Shown: one piece after another, positions 53,877 to 64,000 of the stretch
Layout: each line of letters begins with the position of its first letter
Numbering within the stretch: position 1 is the first letter of the stretch
Assembly (NCBI GenBank): GCA_947650285.1
Contig: CANTFL010000535.1
Location: 124,001 to 188,000, forward strand
DNA length: 64,000 bases
Direction of reading: 5' to 3'
Source: Hyaloperonospora brassicae
Taxonomy: Eukaryota > Oomycota > Peronosporomycetes > Peronosporales > Peronosporaceae
Notes under the pieces: model-generated
Seen by the model: the letters and a program-made list of their open reading frames with translations, nothing else
Told to the model about the DNA's origin: nothing
The model's database searches: none
Translations under genes and position numbers: made by a program

Positions 53877-54586
53877 ACTCTTCTCTCCAGTTGTATACAA
53901 GTCATGTGTGGATCACGCTAAGTTTTTAGAGAAAGAGGTAGGTGTAATTCACACAGGCAAAAAGATGCGATTTTCGATATAGGGTGGCGCGTGGCTTCGA
54001 AAGTCGTGATATAGATAGGCCCAGCGATGGATTATCGATTTGGGCTTCAATGGATAACATTAAACAGGGTTAAATTTTGATTCTAATTACACGTGTCCAC
54101 TTCTCTTCCGGGTTGAATTATTGGCCACCCGAAGTCAAGAGGAGACATATACTCTAATCAAGTGATATAAATGGATTATTTGACCAGGGATCAAAATCTC
54201 TCAAACACGAACTTCTAACTGCTATCGGAAACATCAAACACATAAAGAAAAAAATCGCAAGATTGCGAGACGGCTCAAGTGGTCAAAAGGCTCACGAATC
54301 GAGTATCTACATTGGACAAGGCGACCTTGAAGAGATTAAGGTGACTCGTATCGAGCACATTACATCCCGCCATCGTGTGAACTTTCCACGCGACAGCATC
54401 AATCCCAACCACGGTCAAGTTCGACATCGACTAAGGTCCACCAAGAAGACTGCAACCCGCCCAATGGACGGGTACACAAGGGGAGAAAAGGTCCAATCAT
54501 GGAATTGGGGTACCCCCTCCATTAGGCGGTCGTCCGGGCGTCAGTAGGAAGTTTATTTGACTGCTTAAAAAAGCGATTGCCACCAC
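53877..54586 (+). repeat. gypsy F 5' LTR (partial or decayed)
   Basis: Shares blocks with other family LTRs in the plus orientation: ACATTAAACAGGGTT near 54056, ATTGGCCACCCGAAGTCAAG near 54120, a GCGAGACGGCTCAAGTGGTC block near 54267, CCAATGGACGGGTACACAAG near 54461, and the end GCCACCACA at 54586. A possible start TGTGTGGATCACG lies near 53905; the first bases abut the left arm of the inverted duplication. Confidence 0.7.
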
Positions 54587-56000
54587 AAAGAAGGACGATG
54601 GAAATTCGAGATAAATGGCTCATGAGATCGTTTTGCGATGGACGGTATGATCCACAACCCCAGAAGCAAATTTACCAAATGTACATATGGAGTAAGTTAA
54701 TGGGTATCATCACAATTGATCGTAAAACTATGATTATCATGACCCGGATGAAGAGGAGCTGAAACGATTAATATAGACCGCTGCAGAGCCCATGTCAAGT
54801 CGTGTTATTATGATGCAGATGGTAAGAATATTGGCGATCCGCGATCGAAAAGAGTTTGATGGTCAAGACACAGACAAATTTCGAATCAAGGGCTAGATTG
54901 GTAACGTCAAGCCCGCATGCTTGAGTAATGAAGCTCCAAATGCTAAGAGGTGCCTAATGTTAGGCGATCTGTTCGAGGGATTAGCACAAAAGTAGTACAC
55001 TCTACTAAGCCGAACGACTTCCCGTAATAAACTGCCCCTATTATTTATTTTTATGATCCTATATGGACGACATTGTTTATTGACGAGTCGACTATTAATT
55101 TACGCAAAGAAACGATCGGGTGAGACTTCATAAACTTTTATGTATCGAATGAACGTGGCGGCGATCCGCGCGAAGATCTCGATTCGGGAAGAACCGCCGG
55201 ATACAAGACATACGCATTTTAAGCCCTTTTTTGAAACGCTAGACGATCGCGATTTGGCAATGGTTGACTTTGTTATGACTTATTGATGCTGATTATCTGG
55301 AAGAAACTGCGCGCGCAATCCATCACATCGAGATTTAAGTTAATAAGTGGACCACGAAATTGAGCAAGTTTCATCCACGATCGGGCTTCAGTTTGGATCC
55401 AACACCGTCAAAACCGACTCGAGCTGCGCGAGCGATTTAAGTGGAACAAAAATTGGTGTTTAAGATTGGATTTAGAGTCATGTGGATCCGATGGTGGATT
55501 TAGATCGGCGCCTATTGTGTGTGGCTATATCCCAGGACTGAGCAATTTTTTCGAAAAAAACTTATGATCGACATATAACGACGATCCTGGAGGAAAAAAA
55601 TTGTGAAGCTTTACCGCACGGACTTTAATTACACTGTAATCAACCAGAAGAGAATCATACCGAACGATCACAGGGCCGGAATCAAAAAAGCCTATCGCGT
55701 GGTGAACGATTAAAGCCGTCTGCCCACTGCGAATGAACGAGGCATGATGATCGTAGCTGTTGGAAGAGATCGTCGTGCCAGAATTTTCGGTCGGAAAGGA
55801 CATCCGTCGAACATGTAAATTTACGCGTACGCTGCTTGCAAAAAGATGCATACGAGTAGCAATTGCCCCATGGAAGCTATTCACTACTCGATCCGCAAGT
55901 GGTATCAACCTACCAAGAATGCTTGCATATTTCCGACCAAGGTGGAGAATATATGTTGAAACGGACGCTCGCCACGATTGAACTAGGTACGCGCCGAACG
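54587..56000 (+). pseudogene. gypsy F gag, heavily decayed
   Basis: Recognisable pieces are MNVAAIRAKISIREEPPDTR and FFETLDDRDLAMVDF near 55150-55280, and PMEAIHYSIRKWYQPTKNAC near 55870-55920, the block that follows the zinc knuckles in this family. The knuckles and N-terminal region are largely unreadable and many stops intervene. Confidence 0.65.
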
Positions 56001-56160
56001 CTTTAACCTATTTAATATATTTATACGCGGAGACGAAGAGAAAGGGTCGCGAAGGTAGCGATGAGGTAACATTGATTAAAAAACATGCGACTTTTCCTCA
56101 GTTGTTTCTTAGGTTAAAAGCAAAAAACTAGTTAACGACTACGCCTGATCGTCCATATCG

Positions 56161-57113
56161 ATGGATCCAGATCTTGCGCCGAGCGAGTCGCGACGGTATT
56201 GCAAGTACGACACACCAGGAAAATGTTTGGAGCAAGCGAAAGCCTTGGGAACGATAAACAACGAGAAGACTACCATGTTATTTAAATCTGGCGCCGGAGT
56301 TTCGATCATCGACACAACCTTTGCTCGAGAGGTAGTTTTATGATCGACCAAATTTAACTTTTAGAATGTTTTGGAATCGGCGAGATCGCGTACATGACGA
56401 TTGGACGGACCAAGATTTTAATTTTATTATTTTATCCTTAAGACATTATTTCGATGGATGGGTCGAAGATCAAGTCGGTTTTTAGGCAATATTGGGTATG
56501 GATCACATGGTACCGGTAAGGATCCGTTAAATCTGGCAGACGAATCTTCTTCTTGTCTGCCGGATGAAAGTCGTATATTTTTGGCGGGGCGAAGGCCTCC
56601 GTACATAAACACCGTACAAGCGATCAACATAAAGGAATTGCATGTTGTCATGCCTGTTGAGGGATCGACGGAGCTGAGGATCGTCATGGTTACTCCGAAA
56701 TCCAAGTTTTTAATACAAAAGAGACACTACTTAAGTTCCGACGCTGATAACCCCGCCTGGAAGATCACCATATATACAATTCACTAGTACATGCGATCAC
56801 GAAGTGTCCTTCTGTTTTATATTCCACTGGACTTTTGACTAATGGACGAAATTTACCGAGGTCTTTTGGTAATGAGTCAGTGGGTCACGGCAATATCAGG
56901 AGTGGTAGACGTTGAGGTTTGTGGCGACTACGGATCGGGTGGAGGAAATGATCCCATATTACACTAGACCTTTAGTGGACCACCCGATCAACAAGACGCC
57001 TACGCATCTTTTTAGTAGACCGAGAAAGCAAAGGGAGATTTAGGAAGTGGGAATCAAGAACCTATACGAAAGTGAACGACATCCATCACACACTTACCAA
57101 CGTAAAGAAGCAC
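56161..57113 (+). pseudogene. gypsy F aspartic protease and linker
   Basis: Reads TTMLFKSGAGVSIIDTTFA where the family has DSGAE, so the catalytic Asp is Lys. It continues LADESSSCLPDESRIFLAGR, VMPVEGSTELRIVMVTPKSK, and near 56960 YTRPLVDHPINKTPTHLFSR, the protease-RT linker. The element ends at 57113 where the right arm of the inverted duplication starts. Confidence 0.75.
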
Positions 57114-57133
57114 AGAAGAATAATGATGGAAAG

Positions 57134-58345
57134 TGTGGATCGCTCCTACCGCATTAAATGCGAGATCGACTTGATTGGTGGAGTGCGCTCGGAGATGGGC
57201 CCGTTGGCACAAATGATGGCGTCAAACGACTGAGTGACAGGAAATGACTGTGGGAATAATGCCGATTAGTTTACCTAACGGTCAAGAAGGAGTATAGGCA
57301 AGGATCGACGACTGACCGATCATGATCCACGATCAAGGAATTGGATCACCAAGTTACAAGGACTGGATCGCTCGAGGGATGAACATCGACTTGAATACTG
57401 AATCGCTAACACCAATGAATAATGATTGAATATGGAAGAAAGCTGAAAGAGTGGATCGTCAAGGTCATCAAAATTGCGAGGTCTCAAAAGTAATGGCGAT
57501 TCGACGACGGATGCCCGATCAGAGACTCGAGGTATTGGTCACGATCCATCCTGGGTGTGTAATGCTTGATTGGCGTGGACGCATAATTCGTGTGGACACA
57601 TAATTCATGTGGATCACATACCACGATCAACTACCCCGCGATGCACTACACTGCGATCCACCACCCTGCGATCCACTACGGAGTATCTGATGTGGACCAC
57701 ATGACGCACGAGGTGAATTACATAGACAGGCGATATGCAACAGGGATCTAGCGAACAGATAGGCATAGTCATAGGGTTTGGATTTGGTTGGTTGACATTA
57801 AACAGAATTGAAATTGCAACGAAAGACACGTGTGAACTTCTCCCGGGCAAGACATCTGTCCTCCCGCTGAATAGAGAGTCACTCGCGTCTTTACAAACTT
57901 TGCCTTTGAATTATTTGGCCAGGCGGAACATCAGTTCTCACCTCCCCTCAACTGCGATCGGTTGCAGTGAACCTTACGGTCCAGATTCAAGATCGCGAGC
58001 GGCTTGAGTGGTCAGAAGGCTCGCGGATCAAGCATCATCTTTGGATACAGGTGACTATGGGAGAGCGCCCAAGCATACACGCGATCGAGTCAAGAATTTA
58101 TACTCGATCGACCCCACGTTTGACCGATGCAGAATTACCACCCGATCAACTCCTATTCCCAAAATGGTCAAGTCCAGCTTCAACTCAGGTCCACCAAGAA
58201 GGGGACAAGCCGCCCACCGACGGGTACACAAGGTGAGAAAGACGACACAGAGCACGGAATCGGGGTGCCCCAGCCGTAAGTCCGTCGTCCAAGCGCCAGT
58301 CGATGGTCGGGATCACAAGAAATTTGTGATCACCACTCCACCACA
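57134..58345 (+). repeat. gypsy G 5' LTR
   Basis: 1212 bp, TGTGGATCGCTC to TCCACCACA. Equal in length to the C LTR (52645-53856), and contains the same 16-bp unit array at about 57620-57680. Confidence 0.87.
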
Positions 58346-58399
58346 ATGGTGCGCGTGCCCGTATCTTCTGGTGACTCAGGATTGCACCGTAAGTCCCGG

Positions 58400-60755
58400 A
58401 GAGAAGAAGTAAAGATCAAGACTGAACCTGATATAGAAGCGTCAGCGTAAGAGCGATCGTCGCAGACGTCTGAGAATGAAGGATCTCCAAATCGTCAAAG
58501 TTTTGGGAGGGACTTTGACGACAAGAAAATAGAAGACGAAGATAGGTCGCACGATTACAAAAAATACCCCCTATCCTTTCTTGAGGTCCCTTCGGGGGCC
58601 ATCGCAGACTGCGCTGAAAAGCACGACCTGCACGATGAAAGTCCTAGGGAAATCCCCAAACGATGTTTGTTCATATTAGACGAACCGTCAGAAATGATGA
58701 AGAAAGAATCGAAGAGTTCGGACGACTTTAAGAATCTGGTACCGGTAAAACAAGATCGACACGTTTACAAGAACTGGCAAGCAGGAGACAAGGCCAAGAC
58801 GGAGAAGATGGAACAAGCCTCACAGTCAGTGGATCGCGAAGAGAAGTTTGAAGATTGGAAATTCGACGAAATCAGCCGGGAATACCATTTGAAGGAGCTG
58901 AAGAAGCTGTTGTCGAGCGACCCTATACTCAAGACGATCAAGCCGAAGCTGACCGCATCGCTACGCGGACCGATATCAGCACCCAAACCAACTACCAACG
59001 TGTTGGAGACTCTTCGGCGTCTAATTAATCTGCTAACTGAGGCGGGGTTCACTGCTGGAATGTACAATGCGCAAACGCTATTAGAGTGCAACCACGATCC
59101 TGTGATCGCTGCCGGAATGTCGCTGTTTAACATGTTGAGTCCGCTCTAGGCATACGTGACCCTGGAGACAACCCGACCGTGACGATCGGCACCACGGATC
59201 GAAGGATCATGCCACGGGTCGCTATGGATCAAGTTCTCACACCGATCAACGATTCCGTCAAGGATGAACACACTAGATCGTCCCGTTATACTTCAGCGGA
59301 GTCAGAAGATGACTCGAACGATTCGGTCGAGATCCGATAACTGTCGCTAGGACCAAGGGGCGCGGATCTATTGTGGAAGAAACTTGAAAGGAATGAGATA
59401 GATGCGCAATCGGAACAGCCACCGGTGACGCAGCTCACGAACATGGTGGAACCAGATCAGGTGAATTCCTATTTTTGAGCAGCCATGAAAAAATATGAGC
59501 TAGAACAAACCCGTATGAACGGCGGACGATCGGCTGTTCGCCCACCTGAATCGGAGATTGATATGCCGGATGCCGACATGGAGTCGGTTTAATCGCGTCT
59601 TAGTAGATCGCACGACCATGATTGTGAGCGCCGAGACCAAGGTAATTAGAGATTACCACAGGTGGCAACGGCAGGAGCATCGGATGGTGGTGGGTTCTCT
59701 AATCAAAGAATTCGGATCTCTGCCATTGCCGAACTGAAAGAGTTTGCCGGACGGGAGAAGATTGATGAACGGGCTAGAAACTGGATCAGTAAGGTGAAGT
59801 CAGCGTTCCTACGCGATCCAGCGCCAGATGCGGAGAAGTGCTTGATGTTCAGCAATCTTCTTACGAGACCGGCGCGTGGCTAGTATAACCAGCTCAAACG
59901 CTCCACGAGACCTTCGTAAATAGCACTCCTCGAAGGCTAAATGACCAAATATGGAGGGAAGAACGTCATTTCGGTTAGAAGACTCTACTACCAAGCACAT
60001 AAGCGATTGAACGAGACTCCATTAAAGTACCTGTACCATCTAATTGTGGCTGCGATCCGGGCGAAGATCTTGATACGAAATGGAACTTCTGATATCCGCG
60101 AGAAACGTGTTAATTATTACATTTGTGCCCTGGACTATCGCGAGCCGGCGAGAATGTTGACAATTTTACGCATTGGAGATGCAGATGATCTTAAAGAAAA
60201 TCTTCAAGAATGCGAAAATGTGGAAGTTTGACAAGCTCACGTCTCTATGGGGTAGAATAAATGTAGACAGCGTCTTGCGCCACCGGCGGCCCAAATGCCA
60301 GCGAGATCAGGCCGGGCTGTGAGATAGATCAACGTGGGAATTGAGAGCAGTAGATCAGTAGTTGACTGTAGCGGATCGGATAACGATTCGGATCGACTAA
60401 ATGGGTATGTGGCTGCAGCTGCGGATCGCGCTCAGAAGCCGAGAGACCCGATCATCCACAACGAGAGATTTGATCTGGAGAGGCACTACGATAGTGGAAA
60501 GCCTCAAACAGTGTGTAAGCACTGTGGGTCGAAGAATCATGACGATCGCGGACGTTGGAAGTGACTGACGTGTCAGAAATGCGGACGTAAAGGTCATACT
60601 GAAGACAAGTGCTACTACGTTTATTCCGTATGCAAAAATGTCCATGGCGAAGGAAAGTGCCCGATGGAACGATTTGATAACATGATCCGCAAGTGGTATG
60701 TTCCTACTAATCATGCAGGGATGTTGCCGGAACAATCCGGGAAGATGCTAAATTA
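58400..60755 (+). pseudogene. gypsy G gag
   Basis: 58667-59149 is open for 160 codons with EPSEMMKKESKSSDDFKN, KFDEISREYHLKELKKLL and TLRRLINLLTEAGFTAGMYN. 59662-59883 reads FAGREKIDERARNWISKVKS; 59941-60231 reads RLNETPLKYLYHLIVAAIRA and ends at a TGA that is CGA in gypsy C. 60334-60564 ends with knuckle CKHCGSKNHDDRGRWK, followed past a stop by TCQKCGRKGHTEDKCYY, and MIRKWYVPTNHAGMLPEQS near 60680-60740. Confidence 0.85.
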
Positions 60756-60776
60756 GGACGCTCGACAGGTTGAAAT

Positions 60777-61700
60777 ATGGTACGATCCGAGCGTTCTAGG
60801 CTCTGCATATACGCATTTGTGGAGAAAAGGTTGGTCGACGAAAGCGATGACAAGCAGGATGATCTACATAATACATGTGATTCTTCCAACTGCCTACGTT
60901 CCATTTCGAGTGGTAGACGACACGATGAGTACGCCCGATCGCCCACCAAGATAAAACTTGTCTTAGCGCCAGGCGAGTCAAGGAGACATTGGAAATACCA
61001 TCCACCAGGAAAAAGGTTCAAGCAAATTAAAGTGGTTGAAATGATTAACAACAAAAAGGCCACAATGCTACTTGACTCGGGAGCTGAGATCTCGATCGTG
61101 GACACTGCCTTTTCTCGTAAGGTAGGATGTGTCATCGACGAGAATCAGAAACAGAAGTGTGAGGGGATAGGCGAAAACACGTACATGACCGAAGGACGTA
61201 CCAAGATCAAGATCACCATAAACGGGTCGCTGGTGTACTATTTTGATGTGTGGGTGGGTGGATGATCAAGTCGGTCAAGAAGCGATCCTGGGATGAATTT
61301 GATGGTACCTGCAGGTAAACGTCTAAATTTAGCTGATGGAACGCTGGTAGTGCCGGATGGAGTGAGGATTCATCTAGCAGGACGTAGAACTCTGTACGGA
61401 TCGTCCACGCAACCAATCGTGATCCCGGACCAGCATGAGGTTCTACCGGTCGGTGGATCGACAGATGTAAGGATCGACAAATCCCAGTTCAACGCCAAGC
61501 TGTGGGTGAGACGCGATCTAGTACGGGTACCGACCGTGACCACCGGGATCGGTCGGATCAAGTACTTCCATCTCACAAATCTCAGCGACACGGAAGTTAC
61601 CCTCGATCGCGGACCGGTTTTAAGGTGGATCATGGCTGCCGATATGGTGCCTCGATACCCAGGCTACGTCTCGGTTGGATCGCGACGGTACAACGAGTAG
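60777..61700 (+). pseudogene. gypsy G aspartic protease
   Basis: 60777-61265 reads KLVLAPGESRRHWKYHPPG and MLLDSGAEISIVDTAFSRKV with the catalytic Asp at about 61072, then stops in a small insertion at 61257-61265. 61293-61700 continues LADGTLVVPDGVRIHLAGRR and TTGIGRIKYFHLTNLSDTE to a TAG at 61698. The extra GGTG near 61258 is a G-specific frameshift relative to C. Confidence 0.9.
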
Positions 61701-63308
61701 CAGACTCTAGCATTTGAAGCAACGACAAAAAAAGAGGAAGAACTGACACCCAAATACACTGGTTCGCTTGTAGATCACCCACCATACCTTACGCCGAAGG
61801 AGATTTTAAGTCGAACGATAGAGAATAATGGATCAATGGACAGCCCGATCTGAGACGGGAAAGGTGTTCCACATGTGGAGCCACTACCGCGTGTCGTTAA
61901 CACGATCGAGGTGAAGGGCGGAGACGATCGAGTACCCGAGGGGTCAATGGAACGAGATAAAACGAATAAGGATAGGAATACCTATCGACCACATCAAAAA
62001 TAGCGTGACGTGATCGACAACAGCGCCAACAAGCGTACTGACTGTGATTGACACGATTCAAGAACAGACGACGAACGGCAGAGCAGGCGATCAGCCCAAG
62101 AACGAGGTCGGAACTTCACCAAATGTAAAGATCGATGAAGGGTCATGTCCGAAGAATGATCGAATCGAGGAAGAGCCGGATGTCTCTACCTATCGTCATG
62201 AAAGTGGGGAACTGTACGCCGAGGATGTGGATCAGCACATGGCGGTACTGCCTGACATTTTTACGCCTACTGCCGAAATTACGATTGACGAAATTCAGGT
62301 AGGCGATCCAGGGGTACCGCTGACTGATTACCAGGAAAGATTGAGCCAATTGATCTGGAGAAACAAGTACCTTCTGATTGGCAAGGGAAATGCACTACCT
62401 CCAGACGCACGGGGGGGCGATATGCAATATTGACGCGGGAGGAGCGAGCCCGATCGCACAGAGAGTACGGACAGTAGCGCCCAAGTTTCTCGAAAAATTA
62501 GCGGATTTGACGAAAAGACTACTGTCAGCCAAAATGATTCGACCTTCCACATCACCATGGGCTTCGCCGGTCGTCGTAATCATCAAGAAGAATGGCGAAG
62601 ACATTAGATTGTGTATCGACTATCGACGGGTGAATCAGCTAACAAGGCTGATGGTATATCCAATGCCATTGATCAGCGAACTATTACAAGACATGGACAA
62701 AGCGATGTGGTATTGCTCACTGGATATGGCAAGCGGGTTTTTGGTGATGGAGATGAGTGAACGAGCAAGAAGTATTTCCACATTCATCACGCCATCAGGT
62801 TTGTTTGAATGTCTGCGGATGAAAAAAGGATGCTCCGCAGATTTACCAACGCGTGATCGACATTGCATTTTATGTCTATTTTAAGATCGGTGCTGATCCA
62901 TGCGTCTCCTCTATGATGTCATCCAAACGGATCGACGTGTTCACAGAAAGAGAGCCGGACACCTTCTGTGCTAGGTCGAAGACCGTACATAGATGACATA
63001 TTGGTTCCAGCTACATCGTGGAATTCTCTATATGAAATAGTAGAAGGATTGCTACGTGTATGCGACAAGAAAAATTGTCGATCAGCCTGACCTAAAGTTT
63101 TTGGGGACGGCGCAAGGTGGATTATCTCGGTCATGAAGTATCGCTCGCTGGATTGGAAGTCGACCCAAAGGATTTCGGATCGCTAATTAATATCCCGTTT
63201 CCTCGAGCGCTACGGTCGACGCAGTCGTTTCTAGGAAGTTTGAATTACTATGGCCGATTCATTAAAGACTTTGCAATATACGCATCAGTGCTCTACGAAC
63301 AACGCTAA
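61701..63308 (+). pseudogene. gypsy G reverse transcriptase with linker
   Basis: Linker to about 62040, then HESGELYAEDVDQHMAVLP, TPTAEITIDEIQVGDPG, a one-base insertion in a G run near 62411 that shifts the frame, GAICNIDAGGASPIAQR, PSTSPWASPVVVIIKKNGED, LCIDYRRVNQLTRLM, YCSLDMASGFLVMEMSERA; later DYLGHEVSLAGLEVDPKDF and STQSFLGSLNYYGRFIKDF. Same break as C before the YIDD block. The G-run insertion is private to G. Confidence 0.9.
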
Positions 63309-64000
63309 GTAGATTTCCACGAATTTCGCCGCACGAAAAAGATGAAGTCGCCTATACCGCGTGAAAAGAGATTTGACGATCGAAAGTGTGGGGGGATAGT
63401 GATCCAGATCGTATCGGTTCTACAGGGGGCGATACAAAAGTGAACGATTGCAAAGATCATGATGTTAGCGATCCAGATCATATCTGTGTAGTAGGGAGCG
63501 ATCCAGCGTCTTCCCGTGTTACCGGTGGCAACCTGACCTCAACGGATAGAAGTTGATGAGAAAAGCGATGATTTTGTCATCCATGTTGAAGTATAAGATT
63601 GCTAAAAATCCGATTCTGAAATACTTCGATCCGGATCGCTCTCCAGTGATCGTGGTCAATGCTAGTAAATGGCTAGTTTTTGCATCTTTGCTACAAGAAC
63701 ACGATGGAAAATAATGGTCCGTAACGTTTTTAAGGCTGAACGATGGAGGCCAACGATATTAACTGTGAAACGATGGAAAAAGAGGTTTTGGCTCTCTTGC
63801 GGATCCTGGATATCGGCTACACTATGTTGGTTTCACGAGAAATCAAGGTGCTCACGCGTCATTCGACGTTGGCTTGGCTGTTACAATCTTTAGTCCTGAA
63901 TGGGAGGCTAGGTAGATGGGCGGCGTTATTACCAACCTGGACGCTGGAGATCAAGAAGTGTGAAAATAGAAAAGATGAAATACTGGGTACACTCGCCACC
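63309..64000 (+). pseudogene. gypsy G RT-RNase H linker and start of RNase H
   Basis: 63366-63560 codes for SDPDRIGSTGGDTK-like repeats. Then VVNASKWLVFASLLQEHDGK near 63650-63710, EKEVLALLRILDIGYTMLVS near 63776, and VLTRHSTLAWLLQSLVLNGR, running out of the window in an open frame. Confidence 0.82.

Larger units (their letters stand above)
57114..64000. repeat. large inverted duplication, right arm
   Basis: Reverse complement of 46995-53876, starting 20 bp outside the gypsy G LTR and running to the window edge, where the match is still good (two differences in the last 40 bp). Spacer between arms: 53877-57113 (3237 bp, gypsy F). Confidence 0.92.
57134..64000 (+). mobile_element. Ty3/gypsy element G, inverted copy of C, runs off window
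   Basis: Plus-strand order LTR, gag, protease, RT, start of RNase H. It carries nearly all the stops and frameshifts of gypsy C, so it is not an independent insertion of an active copy. The primer-binding site TGGTGCGCGTGCCCG lies at 58347-58361 directly after the LTR. The 3' half is outside the window. Confidence 0.9.

Overview
The window looks like a transposon graveyard from a gene-poor, repeat-rich region of an oomycete genome (Phytophthora or a close relative). The evidence is the oomycete-style Ty3/gypsy polyproteins with a chromodomain tail, an oomycete-type core promoter (initiator plus flanking motif), and stacked, nested and decayed retroelements. Nearly every recognisable base belongs to a retrotransposon. 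The one host-like gene is a short secreted cysteine-rich protein at 7446-7601.

Layout. 1-2120: a poorly supported transposase remnant, a 14-bp minisatellite with a 250-bp higher-order period (1126-1528), and unassigned DNA. 2121-7601: a LINE (2149-7394) with an open 1516-codon endonuclease/reverse-transcriptase frame has landed between the core promoter (2121-2144) and the coding sequence (7446) of the small secreted protein; a 19-bp target-site duplication marks both junctions. 8275-8667: a solo LTR flanked by GCGTA. 9476-10776: LTR and gag of a gypsy element (D), cut off by the next element. 10777-29565: gypsy A on the minus strand with two 1252-bp LTRs, split in gag by a copia element (22840-27718, 443-bp LTRs, GATAC duplication). 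29566-39224: gypsy B on the plus strand, lacking its 5' third. 39225-41234: gag of gypsy E (minus), then an LTR (41235-42128) shared with gypsy C (minus, to 53856). 53877-57113: gypsy F (plus, decayed). 57134-64000: gypsy G (plus), an inverted near-copy of gypsy C that runs off the window.

The gypsy elements A, B and C (and G, E, F as far as seen) are one family. It has gag with zinc knuckles, a DSGA aspartic protease, RT, a first RNase H, a second RNase H domain, integrase, and a chromodomain. Beyond the chromodomain, A, B and C each carry a further reading frame on the OPPOSITE strand, tail-to-tail with pol, coding for a coiled-coil protein with shared motifs. I regard this antisense accessory ORF as the most interesting unit in the window. 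The second is the inverted duplication of at least 6.9 kb per arm (46995-53876 and 57114-64000) around a 3.2-kb spacer. The two arms share most of their disabling mutations, so the duplication came after the element had died.

Most coding entries are pseudogenes given as domain spans with approximate ends, because frameshifts and stops make exact boundaries meaningless. LTR and target-site coordinates were read base by base.
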